Source: Tipula vernalis
Taxonomy: Eukaryota; Arthropoda; Insecta; Diptera; Tipulidae
NCBI GenBank assembly: GCA_958295665.1
Contig: OY282559.1
Location: forward strand, 246,384,764-246,448,763
Direction: 5' to 3'
Length of the DNA stretch: 64,000 bases
A program made the translations under genes and the position numbers. A model generated the notes under the pieces. The model was not told where the DNA came from and made no database searches. It saw only the letters and a list, made by a program, of their open reading frames with translations. Position 1 is the stretch's first letter, and each line of letters opens with the position of its first letter. This document shows, one piece after another, positions 9,175 through 19,117 of the stretch.

Positions 9175-11616
9175 ACCTGTGCAGGATGGAAAATTAGGTC
9201 ACTAACCCACCATCGGAAACGTAAATCCGAGGAAAGGTGCAGAGCTCATTGTTTTTAGACCTTTCCGAACAGCGCAAAGGTTCCGAGTGATCTGTTAATT
9301 CCCGTTTTATTAAGAGCCAGAATGAGGCTATTAATACTGGCAATTGAAAAGTGATTCGCAGTGAGGCAAAAGGTACCTCGTCCTTCGGTACACTCTCGGT
9401 AGACCACTCGTTCAAAGAAAGATTGAAGCAAGCTGGTTACAGGGTGAACTACAAGTTTGGTCTGGTCCAGCTTCACTCGAAGAGTAGCCAGAAAAAGTCA
9501 ATCCGGCTGCCAACGATAGGACCACAGTTGTTAAGCCGACGAGGGGCCCGGTTGTAGCTCTTGCGGGTAAGACCCCTTGGATTAGAGGTGTTATTTAAGA
9601 GGTGGCAGTGGCGGGTGAAGAGAAGGACGAGGAGGGCATCGGTGGTGCATCATTGCCTGCACCAAGGAAATAATCCTTCCAGGCAAAAGTACCAAAGAGG
9701 CCTGGTAAAAATAGGGCTCCGATGGAGAAGAGCATTTAAAACCAAAATGGAAATATTACAGATTAATACGCATCATGCTAAGTCCGCATCGGAAGTACTT
9801 AGCCGCAGATTAACCCGACAATATATAGACCGGACCCTGATTCCGTTGCCGTGAACTGTTGTCCAGGCAAATCCGCAGATAAATCTTATTCTCATTTTAT
9901 AGTTATCTTCAGGGAGCCGGTGGCGGTAATGAATGAGGTATTGAGGGAAAGGAGCAAACAGGAGGCTGTAACAGCCTCCGTCTACTTTTCTGGTTAAACA
10001 GAAATAACTCCAGATGAAATTCGACGGCTCATAGCCCTCTGCAAACAGAGGGATTAATTAATAGATTGTGATGCGAATGAGTACCATACGGTGTAGGGCA
10101 GCAGAGATATCAACAATAGAGGTGAGTACATTTTTAATTTTTTGATGGCTAATAATTTGAACATTATAAATTGGGGAAAAAACATAGTTTCAGAAATGCG
10201 ATTAGAAATGCCTCCCGTTTTGGGGAGATAATGCCTCCAGAGAGGTAGTAGTACAGCTCGAATCAGCTGCATAGCTCCATACTCTCCGCGCGACTACAGA
10301 AAGTCCTGCCTAGAGATCATTCCAATATATAGGACTGCTCCAGAGGGCTGATGCGATGTTCATTGAGAACCGGAAAGAAACCATTTAGGTAATTTTAGAG
10401 ATCCAAGTTCCAATATAGTGACGGAATCTCAGGAATGCTCCTAAGATGATGAAAATGAGATAGTTGACGCGTCACACAACCGAGTTATTCTGGAAGGTTT
10501 TGTACTCCCAGTAAAGTGACATGGATCGGGCTATTGGCTCTTTGACTTAAACCGTTCGAGTCTGATGGAGAAGATAGTATTTTCCCATAATTACGGCAGA
10601 AAGGTATTGAGGAAATTCTCCCCATACCGATTCGGATTTTTCGGCCAAGCTATGCCTTTAACTACTTCCTAATATTTTGGAGGAGAGTAAATGTAAGCCT
10701 AAGACTTCCCGCCCAATTAAGGGAAAAAGTAATTGCTGGAAAATAAATCGCCCTCTGTACCTCCCTGGATATTGAGGGGCTTTTGGTATTATAGTAAAGA
10801 GAATTGCACCTCCCACAATAAGTTGGATCCGCTCCATGCTGTAATATAGGATGATTACAGCTAAACTAAAGCCGTTAAGGAGTGCCCCCGGGAGGTGATT
10901 TGTCAACGTTATTGATACGCGGAGGATCTAGCAATTGTAATCAGAGGGAAATTTGATGATATCATCTCTAACCTCTTGCACTCAAGATAATATGGAATTG
11001 GTCTGTCCAGGAGGGACTTAGTGGCAATCCAAACAAAAGGATTATTGTACCTTTTACGAGGCGGAAAACTTTGCGCTTAGAACTTTCTCGTTAAACGGTA
11101 CTACGGTTTAACACTCCAATGAAGTTAAGTATCTAGGGGTTATCCTGTATCGAAAACTGAACTGGAAGCAACATTTACTTAAAGTTCGAAATAGAGCTAC
11201 TAAAGCCTTCTGGACATGTCAGAGACGCTATGGATGAACTTGGGAGCTACAAACAAAGATGACCTACTGGTCCGTTTTTAACAATCATTAGGCCCGTGGT
11301 CACATACTCATCGGTAGTATGGTGGCCTAAAACTGAAGAGAATGAAGCGCAAACTTTAATGAATAAGGTTCTTCGGGGTCAATAAGGGTCTTCTTAGAGC
11401 ACTGGTAAGGTGCTGGCACAATTGGAAAAAGACCTCCTATCACCGGCTTCATCACAGCACTTAGGATGGGAACATTGAGCCCAGACGAAGTGATGTAGCT
11501 ACCGTCCGGAGATGTTGTCAGGTTCATTAGGAGCCTGAATGTCGACTAGACGGTTATCTATGTAGAGTCCAGAGCCCGCTTAACGCCCGCTTGGATCAGC
11601 CGTAGTAATAATAATA
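9175..11616 (+). mobile_element. I/LOA-like non-LTR retrotransposon, internally deleted
   Basis: ORF2 begins MEILQINTHHAKSASEVLSR (9748 on), the usual start of the endonuclease in this LINE group. SVYFSG, EITPDEIRRLIALCKQ, DCDANEYHTV, DINNRGEYIFNFLMANNL and NIINWGKNI follow in the endonuclease. The RT keeps YAEDLAIV (near 10916), where YADD is expected, and EVKYLGVILYRKLNWKQHL (about 11130). The 3' end is a taataataataa tail. At about 2.4 kb it is far shorter than a full element, and stops and frameshifts are frequent. A perfect 14-bp target duplication brackets it. Confidence 0.9.
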
Positions 11617-11630
11617 ATTAGCGAATTATA
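11617..11630. repeat. 3' target-site duplication of the LINE (14 bp)
   Basis: A second copy of attagcgaattata directly after the (AAT)n tail. Confidence 0.88.
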
Positions 11631-11876
11631 CTAATACAGTCAAATTCCCTTACAATTGCCATTTTGATTCCTTACAATTTTTTTTTTATTTAACAATTTT
11701 TTACTTTAATTTGAATTAATTTGGAGAAATTAAAATAAAAAATTGTTAATTGCTAAATAAAATTCATTTGAAAAATCCCAAATATAATTTAACTAAAAAT
11801 AGCAGTAATTTTTTCCATGTGTAATGGATAATGTAACGATTAACTGGTTTTCCAGTTAAATGGATTTTTTATTTAG

Positions 11877-12011
11877 GATGAATGTGAAGGAGATCAATGT
11901 AATTTTTGGGGCACAGATGATACCGATTCTGCTGAGATTATCGGAGCTCAGCATCTCGTATACATTTCGCAAAATAATAGAGATTATAGTACCTTAATGC
12001 TTTGCCAATAA
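11877..12011 (+). CDS. Candidate 3' terminal exon of an unidentified host gene
   Basis: A T-rich tract ending atttag (acceptor at 11875-11876) is followed by 44 open codons. These begin DECEGDQCNFWGTDDTDSAE, contain GAQHLVYISQ and end LMLCQ with TAA at 12009-12011. AATAAA (12007-12012) overlaps the stop. The composition is protein-like (acidic, two Cys, one Trp), unlike the surrounding AT-rich translation. I do not recognise a family and find no upstream partner exon. It could be a real last exon, a remnant of one, or chance. Confidence 0.35.
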   Translation, partial: DECEGDQCNFWGTDDTDSAEIIGAQHLVYISQNNRDYSTLMLCQ

Positions 12012-12890
12012 AAATTTTTGTTAGTAGATTGTTTGGGAGGTCAATTTTGGGTTCCATTTCTATTTTTATTTGAAAACCAAACATTTCTAGCAAACCAAAG
12101 AATGGTGAATGAAATAGAAATTGTAAGCGTCTACTAAACTTAAAACAGAAAGGTCGTTTTCGGGTGCATTATGTACTTTATCATACATACATTTGTGTTA
12201 TAATCAAATTAACCCAAAATTTACGAAAACGTTTCCTATGTTAAAATAATAGTTTATGTGTAACTGACAGTCGGAAATTCCACTTTCAATATTAGAATAT
12301 TTGCTAATATTGATAGAAAAAACCCAATGCCGTAATATTATATTTCTATTTGATGATAGATTCTAATTGCCACTTAATTTTCAATTTAGACTAAAATTAG
12401 TGGAGTCGAAGAAATGAGATATTGTTTGTTGTACAGATTATGTGCTATAAATCAATGCTTCTTATTTGCTTTTTAAGAACATGATAATTAGTTAACACCA
12501 CTGACGTAACAACGTGCTAACTTTTGTTTTACGGAAATTTAATTCAATTTTTCTTTAATTGAGCAACGTCGTTAATTACTTCATCGAAATCGTTCAAAAC
12601 TGCAATATTGAATAGCAAATATGATTAGACAAATAAGCAATTTTTTAAGCAATACATAATTCTCCTTCCTATTATGATTTTATTATATTTTAATCAGACC
12701 ATGATGGCACTTGTGAACGTCTTTTTGTTTTCAGAAAACAATCATTACGGCCTTTTTAGCTCAGAATTGATGAGTGTGGGAATTTTAAGGGGTGATATAA
12801 ACCTTGTTAGACCGCAGCGATGTTATACAAAACGGTGTAAAATAGGAGATTAATCACGATATAATTAGATTGAGCCTGACCGTACTGGAA
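12012..12890. other. AT-rich noncoding stretch
   Basis: No reading frame, RNA gene or repeat recognised on either strand. Confidence 0.55.
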
Positions 12891-12945
12891 TTAATATGAA
12901 AGGGATTTGAACGGAATACGTATTTCCTTACAAAGAACTGTGCTT

Positions 12946-13407
12946 TCAACATTCCGGAACCACAAGTGATTTTCGATCCTTTGGAAGTGGTAAATGTGGA
13001 ACAACGGAATGTTTATTATGTATTCTTCGAATAGTACGCTTGGTCGATCTCTCCAGTGACATTTTTGCAGCAGCAGCATCGGAAATAGTCGGTATTTCTT
13101 TGCAAATTACTTGTTGTGTGCTACCAATCTGAGAATTTCTGGAATTCTGAACAATATTTGCCATATGCTGACGAGCTGAAAGCTCTGCAGCTTCGGCAGC
13201 ATGGTTGTGTTCAAAAAAGGACGGCAGTTTCTTTTTAATAACGTTATCACGAATATGTAAGCGAGCACGACATTTTGTGGAGTAATACTGAGCGCACTTC
13301 CAAATTATTTTTTCATTTAATGTTTTATCCAAATAGAAAACGAATCTCTGATATATCAAACAATCCTTATTCTTCTCCGTTTTTGAAAATTTTATTTGTT
13401 CCTCCAT
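12946..13407 (-). CDS. FLYWCH-type zinc-finger protein, probably a transposon-derived fragment
   Basis: An open 153-codon frame starting at 13407. It opens with a FLYWCH-like zinc finger: KFSKTEKNKDCLIYQRFVFY, then IIWKCAQYYSTKCRARLHI and the terminal FFEHNHAAE, giving the C..C..H-x-H ligand pattern. The tail is basic (STKRTIRRIHNKH). In insects this domain is often the N-terminal DNA-binding part of MULE-type transposases and of host proteins derived from them. No transposase follows here. The frame stops at KSLVVPEC, so this may be a truncated element gene or a first exon. Confidence 0.7.
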   Translation of the reverse strand: MEEQIKFSKTEKNKDCLIYQRFVFYLDKTLNEKIIWKCAQYYSTKCRARLHIRDNVIKKKLPSFFEHNHAAEAAELSARQHMANIVQNSRNSQIGSTQQVICKEIPTISDAAAAKMSLERSTKRTIRRIHNKHSVVPHLPLPKDRKSLVVPEC

Positions 13408-13579
13408 TTCTTTCTTCTAATTTCTGGTTAAAATTATGTTTTTTTAAAAATAATTAAAAACATTTTTTTTTAAGCTCATAAAATTAATAAAGCCATACTT
13501 ACTTAAATTAAAATTAATAGTTAAAAAGGCATAAATATTTTATTAATATGTTCCAATTTTTAATATATTCCAGAAGATA

Positions 13580-13692
13580 CGGAAATTTATAATACTTAAT
13601 GTGTTTCTAGATATAACTCATGGCACACTAAAATAATTTATAATACTTACTGTGTTTATATCGTTTATAGATATAACTCATGGCATACTAAA
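13580..13692. repeat. Two-copy tandem repeat (about 50 bp)
   Basis: tttataatacttaatgtgtt...agatataactcatggcacact is followed by a second copy with tacttactgtgttt and atggcatact. The second copy carries a short extra atcgttt. Confidence 0.75.
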
Positions 13693-13707
13693 AAAAGAAT
13701 TTGAATA

Positions 13708-13800
13708 ACCATAAGGGATGAATTGTGCGGGATGAATTGCTCTCAGGGATAAATTGTGCGGGATGAATTGATTTGGGATGAAATGTGCGAGATGAATCAG
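13708..13800. repeat. Degenerate short tandem repeats of a gggatgaattgtgc motif
   Basis: gggatgaattgtgc, gggatgaattgctc, gggataaattgtgc, gggatgaattgattt, gggatgaaatgtgc and gagatgaatc follow one another. This is a diverged array of about six 14-16-bp units. Confidence 0.8.
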
Positions 13801-13957
13801 TCGGTTACCCATTTTCCATTTCAAAACTATGGGCGAATAGTTCAACTGAGGAGGATTTGTATATTAAAAACCGTGTAACTATTGCTAGATCGGTACGTTC
13901 CAACATGAACCGTTATGATTAAAATATTTTTTATTAGTTTTCAATTTTATTTTTTAC

Positions 13958-14160
13958 TTGAGCTTTTGGACTCGGTTCAAGTACATTTTCAAAAGTCTTT
14001 GGTTGCTTACAAACAGGAACTTTCCTTTTATATACAAAACCAAAAGCACATTAAAAAAACCAACAGATTTTTCCCGTAAGAACCAGAATTCCTATGTCTA
14101 GATTAAAATTTTTCGTTAAGTCTTTGACAAAAACTTGTAGTAAAATTTTCCGAAACTTTC
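13958..14160. repeat. Left terminal inverted repeat of the outer element
   Basis: By eye about 85% similar to the inverse of 21748-21823 over its first 85 bp. Its inner part matches the inverse of 19000-19117. Confidence 0.8.
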
Positions 14161-14169
14161 CTTTTATAC

Positions 14170-15140
14170 AAAATATGACTTAATTTTAAACAATTTTATG
14201 AAAAATATATAAATATTATGTGCAATATAAGCATAATGTAAAACAATTTTTGAAATTATGACCATAAAAGCACTGAACATTGACCATTCGTCCATAAGAG
14301 ACGAAATAAGTCAATTGTCGGTCAATTGTTCAGTCATTTGTGCATCTAATCCTTGCCAGAAAAGGGTCGAACATTTAAAGACATTTCTGCCGCAGCTGAT
14401 TCGACCGACATTTGACCAATACAATTGACTAGCAACTTACGGACGAATAAGCTCGATAAAACCATAACGTCTTTTGTCAGCCGAAATGGACAGCAAAAAT
14501 GTATTAAAACAGATGGGTCTTATGACGGTCATTTCTTTATAACAATAGAGAGACGAAATTGAATAAAATTTGCTAGGCTATTTTGGGGCACATTGGGAAG
14601 TCAGTTTATTAATTTTTTTCAGGTTATGATTTTATAAAATAAATTATTACATAAAAAATTCAAAAGATATCATTTATTTTCATTTTATTTATTCTGAATC
14701 ATATAAATAGGAGTACATTAATTAATAATACAACTAATTTAATATCTATACCTTTCTTAATATTTATTGCCCCGGTCCAAGTTAGCTTATTATTATGTTA
14801 TAACCTAATTTCCATAGTCGCCCCATATTATTTTATGTCGCTACAGTTACGTGGCTTACATTTCATGCTGGCATAGTCGGGTTTGGCGTTTTGTCTTCGA
14901 GAATATCAATGTTTATATAGCGTGATACGACTTTTGACACATAAAGTGGCAGGGCTATGGAAATTGTGTCAGTAGTTTTATAACAATTAATCAAACAAGC
15001 GCGCAGGAATGATATTATATCGAATACATTACAATAGTAAATTAAGACAAACTGAAACTTGTTCAGTAATTATTTGCTTATTTAAAAATTAACTTTTTGA
15101 ATATTAATTATATCTTACCATTTGGTAACCGTACGTTGTG
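14170..15140. other. Noncoding interior of the outer element
   Basis: No reading frame recognised. aatttccatag near 14807 recurs inverted as ctatggaaatt near 14950, suggesting a small foldback or decayed MITE of about 160 bp. Motifs gagacgaaat occur at about 14300 and 14550. Confidence 0.4.
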
Positions 15141-15700
15141 TCGAATAATTTTTAGTTAAAAGCTTCGACTTCTGCTGTGCTGGTAAATGGCATGGTTGGT
15201 AAGTTAAAAGTAGGATCATTTTCAAAATTATTACTCGAATTTTTTCGCACGAAGCATATAAGCTCAGGCACTAAATGCACAATAGGCTTTAGCATATTTT
15301 CATCGACGATAGTTTTTTTTCTCCAACCGTTGCGTTACATCTTTTAACTAGAAATAATACAAACTAGAAATATATTTAAAACGTTTGTTTAAGAATTACA
15401 GCATTTATTGCTTTTAATTAATTTGTGTTGACATGATGAGTTATTTCGGAGGGAGTTGAAGTCCACTACTTCCTACGAAATCTCACTCTCACCAACCTCA
15501 CCATAAGGTTGTTCTTCATTAGTCTTAATTGTGCCTGATTCATTCGCCTTATTCACATTGGTAGGCTGATTTGAAATTGCTTTTTTCGGTGGCTAGCCAT
15601 TTCCGACTCGGAGTTTGAAATAATTTCAAACATTATTTTTCGCTTTCGTGCTTCATTTAGGGTCTCTGTAAATATTGCTAATTAAAATTAACTTAAACGT
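15140..15700 (-). pseudogene. DUF4806-like protein remnant
   Basis: Minus-strand reading gives a basic stretch ARKRKIMFEIISNSESE and an acidic linker NKANESGTIKTNEEQPYGEV. Then come GEKKTIVDENMLKPIVHLVP and finally LPTMPFTSTAEVEAFN, which resembles the start of DUF4806 (LP..T.EE.E.F). That domain is frequently found next to transposases of this kind in insects. Frames change and stops occur, so only a remnant is left. The assignment rests on one short motif and on context. Confidence 0.35.
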
Positions 15701-16299
15701 CAAGTGTTAAAATGTGGATTAACTCATCGATGTTTTGCAATAACTTAAATGGCAATTTTTGCCAGGAATCTTTTGGTGATGCATTTGTCTCTATTAGCCT
15801 TTTAAAATTTTTGTTGTCTGGGATTTTTGTTTTCCTTTTAACCTGTAAAAAGTGGTTAGAAGGGAAAAAAAATCTGATGATAGAAACATCCTTTTCATTA
15901 TTTCTTTCGACCGTTTCGACAATTGCTTAAATTATGATCTAAGATAAAATTAGAATAGATGAGTATTACAATTAGAATTTGACTAAATAATAACATTGTG
16001 TACACTTGAAAGGACAAGCAAATTTATAAATTATGCATGCAATAATGTAAGTGTAAATGTATAATGATTATCAAGAATTATAGAGTATAATGACCTAGAA
16101 AATTCATGTATGAAGTAGATTTTATACCTTAACATTCTCTCCTCCGACCTCCATGGCAAACCATTTTTTTATTTGATGTTCAATATTCCAATAATTTTGT
16201 GTGTCTAACAATAAACCAGATTCAAATATGTCTAATTTGTCTGAACCAAAAACATATAAACTACCTCCTATTTTAGAGGGATGAATAACCAATAGTCGC

Positions 16300-17390
16300 G
16301 TTTACTATTATTTATTCTAAATATTTGTTTTTAATACCGTCATCAATTATATTATAGTTTCCCGCTTTAATATGGAAAATACCATTTGACTATTATCTCT
16401 TACTTCAACAATGTCACTGAGTTCCATCAAACGATTATAAATTTGAGACAGAGGTTGACTGTTCTTTCGTAATAAGGATTTTATTTGAAATATGAAACTT
16501 TCGATTGGAAATGAACTCAACTTATTAAGGTTTCCAATTTTTTTAACATCTTCCGGTAAATGTGACAGAGAATTATTTGGCTTAAGTTGATCAAATTCTC
16601 TTGGAAATTGTCAGTGAAAGTCAGCCGAGTTGCGTTGTGTAATAATAAATAGTGGTTATATTTAATGTTTGATAATACATCACGCAGTACCTTTAAAATA
16701 TGACAGTGGTGATAAACGCCTCAATTTACGTTGAAATTCACTTGGCTGTGTGAGTGCAATTGAGTGTAAACGTATTGAAATTTTATCTATCTGGTATGAA
16801 GGCAAAAGAGAGATTCTGATATACCAACCATTCACATACGCAAAATTCTTTTTATTACTCCTAAACCTACTACGTGTAGGTAGTCATAAGGAAATTGCTC
16901 TATCATGTTTATGGGTAGCCCTTTTAAAATGAAAGTAGTATTATAGTGGTTTTCATCAGATTTATTACGGAATGAATTGTCTGTTCTCTTTGTTGCTCTG
17001 TTTTCAAGAAAGGTCATTCGATTTTTGATGTATTCCCCTTCTTGCGTACATCTATTGCACTCGAAATATGCTGTGTGAGATTTAATTCCCAAAATACTGC
17101 ATCTGGCTGGCGTGTCGCAAATAGAGTTGCCAATTCTTAAATTTATTGATTTACTTTTGTAACTGAAATCCAAGCTAAAATCTTTTAATTCATTGACAAA
17201 TGGTCACAAAAATTCGTTGAACTGACGAGGCTTGTCAAACCCATGATAAATGCCCATAACAAAGATATTTTTACTTATAGATAATTTTCCCAAAATAACC
17301 CAAAAACAACTGTTTGAGCTCTTGCTTACCGGCAAACCATCAATATTGACATCAGTTAATATTTTCGTTACAACATAATGTTTTACTATT
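16300..17390 (-). pseudogene. Transposase-like gene remnant (NIDGLP / CDTPAR / H-x-C-x2-C type)
   Basis: Minus-strand blocks in order: VNIDGLPVSKSSNSCFWVIL, IFVMGIYHGFDKPRQFNEFL (then one stop), FVNELKDF, CDTPARCSILGIKSHTAYFE with CNRCTQEGEY, RATKRTDNSF, LPINMIEQFPYDYLHVVGLG, GNLNKLSSFPIESFIFQIKS and LSQIYNRLMELSD. This domain order recurs in many insect and cnidarian transposable elements and resembles the tnp2-like architecture. The precise superfamily cannot be fixed by eye. Stops at about 17200 and 16830 show decay. It is the main coding content of the outer TIR element. Confidence 0.7.
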
Positions 17391-17654
17391 CAATTTTTTT
17401 TTTAAATTACAATATTAATTTAAATTACAAAAAAACAATTGAACACTTTTAACTTTATAAAATTTGATATTATAAATTTATTTTAAAAATATTTTTTTTC
17501 GACCACAAATTATTAATTTGTTGTTGCGCGCACGACGAATGCTTATTGTAATTGAAGCAAAAAAAAAATTAAAACCTGGCGATGAACAATTCTAAGTCGA
17601 AAATGTCTAATTTGTAAGTCGTATTCCAAACTACGGTCTAATTCGTCTCATTTG

Positions 17655-17830
17655 AATTGCATAACTCTGTATCGTCTCTCTTTCGTATTTAACATTTCCA
17701 TTGCCAGTCTGTTTTGTTTCGTCTCTATTTTGTATTTAACATTTCGATTGAGTCTGTTTCGTTTCTATTTTGTACTTAGTATTTCAATAGATAGTCGTCT
17801 TCGTCTTTTATTTAATTTTAGTTGCTAAGT
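17655..17830. repeat. Three-copy tandem repeat with cgtctct motifs
   Basis: A unit of about 45-49 bp (cgtctctctttcgtatttaa, catttc, attg, gtctgtt) recurs with drift: cgtctctattttgtatttaa, then ctattttgtacttagtattt. Confidence 0.65.
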
Positions 17831-17866
17831 TAACTCAAGTTTTATTTTTCATTTACTAATTAATTT

Positions 17867-18399
17867 TACTTTCTTTTACTCTAGTAAAAGAAAGTATAGT
17901 AATCATGAAAATTTTGGACCTTGCGATTTTTAGAGATTTATTTGTTTTGAGGTCCCCTGAGTCCGAAAAAGTGGGTTTCGAAATGGTGTCTGTTTGTCTG
18001 TCTGTCAGTCTGTCAGTCTGTCAGTCTGTCAGTCTGTCAGTCTGTCAGTCTGTCAGTCTGTCAGTCTGTCACTCTGTCAGTCTGTCTGTATCCTCTCTAC
18101 AGCCCAGATAGTTTAACCAATCGAACTGAAACTTCAGATTTAAGCTTTTTTGATAATTTGGGAGGCCCCAGTGAATTTTACTCCAAATCGGCTAACCGGA
18201 AGTGGCCACTCCCTTGGTCCAGAAAATTTATTTTGCAAATATCTTAAAAAGTATAAAGTTTACAAAAAACTACTAATCAAAATGTTTCCAAAAATTAAAA
18301 AAAAAAAAAAATTAAAAAAAAGTTATAAAAAAAAAATAAAATTTCTCAAAATTATCTGTTCGTAAAAGAAAGTCGTGTGTTGGCCACACCTCAATTTTT
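17867..18399 (+). repeat. CTGT-family repeat, copy 1
   Basis: It begins with a perfect 14-bp palindrome arm pair (tactttcttttact / agtaaaagaaagta, 17867-17896). A conserved 5' block (atcatgaaaattttgga, gtccgaaaaagtgggtttcg) follows, then about 90 bp of (GTCTGTCA)n at about 17990-18085. A conserved central block (aatcggctaaccggaagtgg) and A-runs come next, and the 3' end is gtcgtgtgttggccacacct. The long frames through the CTGT tract are an artefact of the 8-bp repeat. Confidence 0.92.
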
Positions 18400-19117
18400 A
18401 TTTTGAATCTGGTTCCCAATAGAATGATAAAAATTCAATTATTTTAGTACGAATTACATTTTTTTAAATTTAAGAGTTTGACATTTACGTCTCTAATAAG
18501 ATTTCGTCTCTTCTAGAGACGGAAACGTCGCAATGGACGAAAATTGTTTTACGGGATATCCTGTGTTTATTGAATTATCATCGGATTTTATGTGTAATAT
18601 TTCTAAAGTCGATTTCCCATAAATTCTTTTATTTGTCAAGTATATGTTACGCCACCCTCCACAAAAACTTGATAGATACCATTTGATTGTTTCTTTAGAG
18701 CAATTTACATAGATGCTGATGGTATTCTATAATTATATAATCTTTTAATAAATATTTGATTTTCTGAAAAAGATTTTTTATATAAGGAGTCGACAAATAA
18801 TTTTGGTGTCCATTTTCGTCCATTACATCCGAATGTTTATGAAAATTTATTTGTTTCCAAATAATAAAATTTATTATTTTAGTGGGATAATGATTTTTGG
18901 CCAAATTGTTTTTTAATAACATTTTAAAGAGGTCTAGAAGAGTCTTAAAATTTTCACTCTAGGCTTACAACAAAAAAATTTACAACTTTCAGATCCAAAT
19001 TTCCATCATAAAAATTTCGTTTAGTAAAATTTTGCTACAAGTTTTCGTAAAAGACTTTAACGGATAGGTTTCTATAGGAAACAATTGTATAGTTTGGTTT
19101 ACTTTCGATTTTGTATA
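18400..19117. other. Inner flank and inner right TIR of the outer element
   Basis: tcgtctcttctagagacgg (about 18504-18523) is a short palindrome. From about 18930 to 19117 the sequence matches the inverse of the left TIR of the outer element. It ends in tata at 19114-19117, one side of the duplication made by the nested transposon. No coding block is recognised. Confidence 0.6.

Noticed and set aside
13708..13800. Possible CRISPR-like array of gggatgaattgtgc repeats
   Set aside because: The repeats are contiguous, diverged and without unique spacers, in a eukaryotic genome. This is an ordinary degenerate tandem repeat.
17905..18111. Open frame through a CTGT repeat, reading SVCLSVCQ octapeptide repeats
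   Set aside because: Caused by the 8-bp periodicity of the simple repeat. The equivalent frame in copy 2 (22013-22252) has different length, and copies 3 and 4 lose it.
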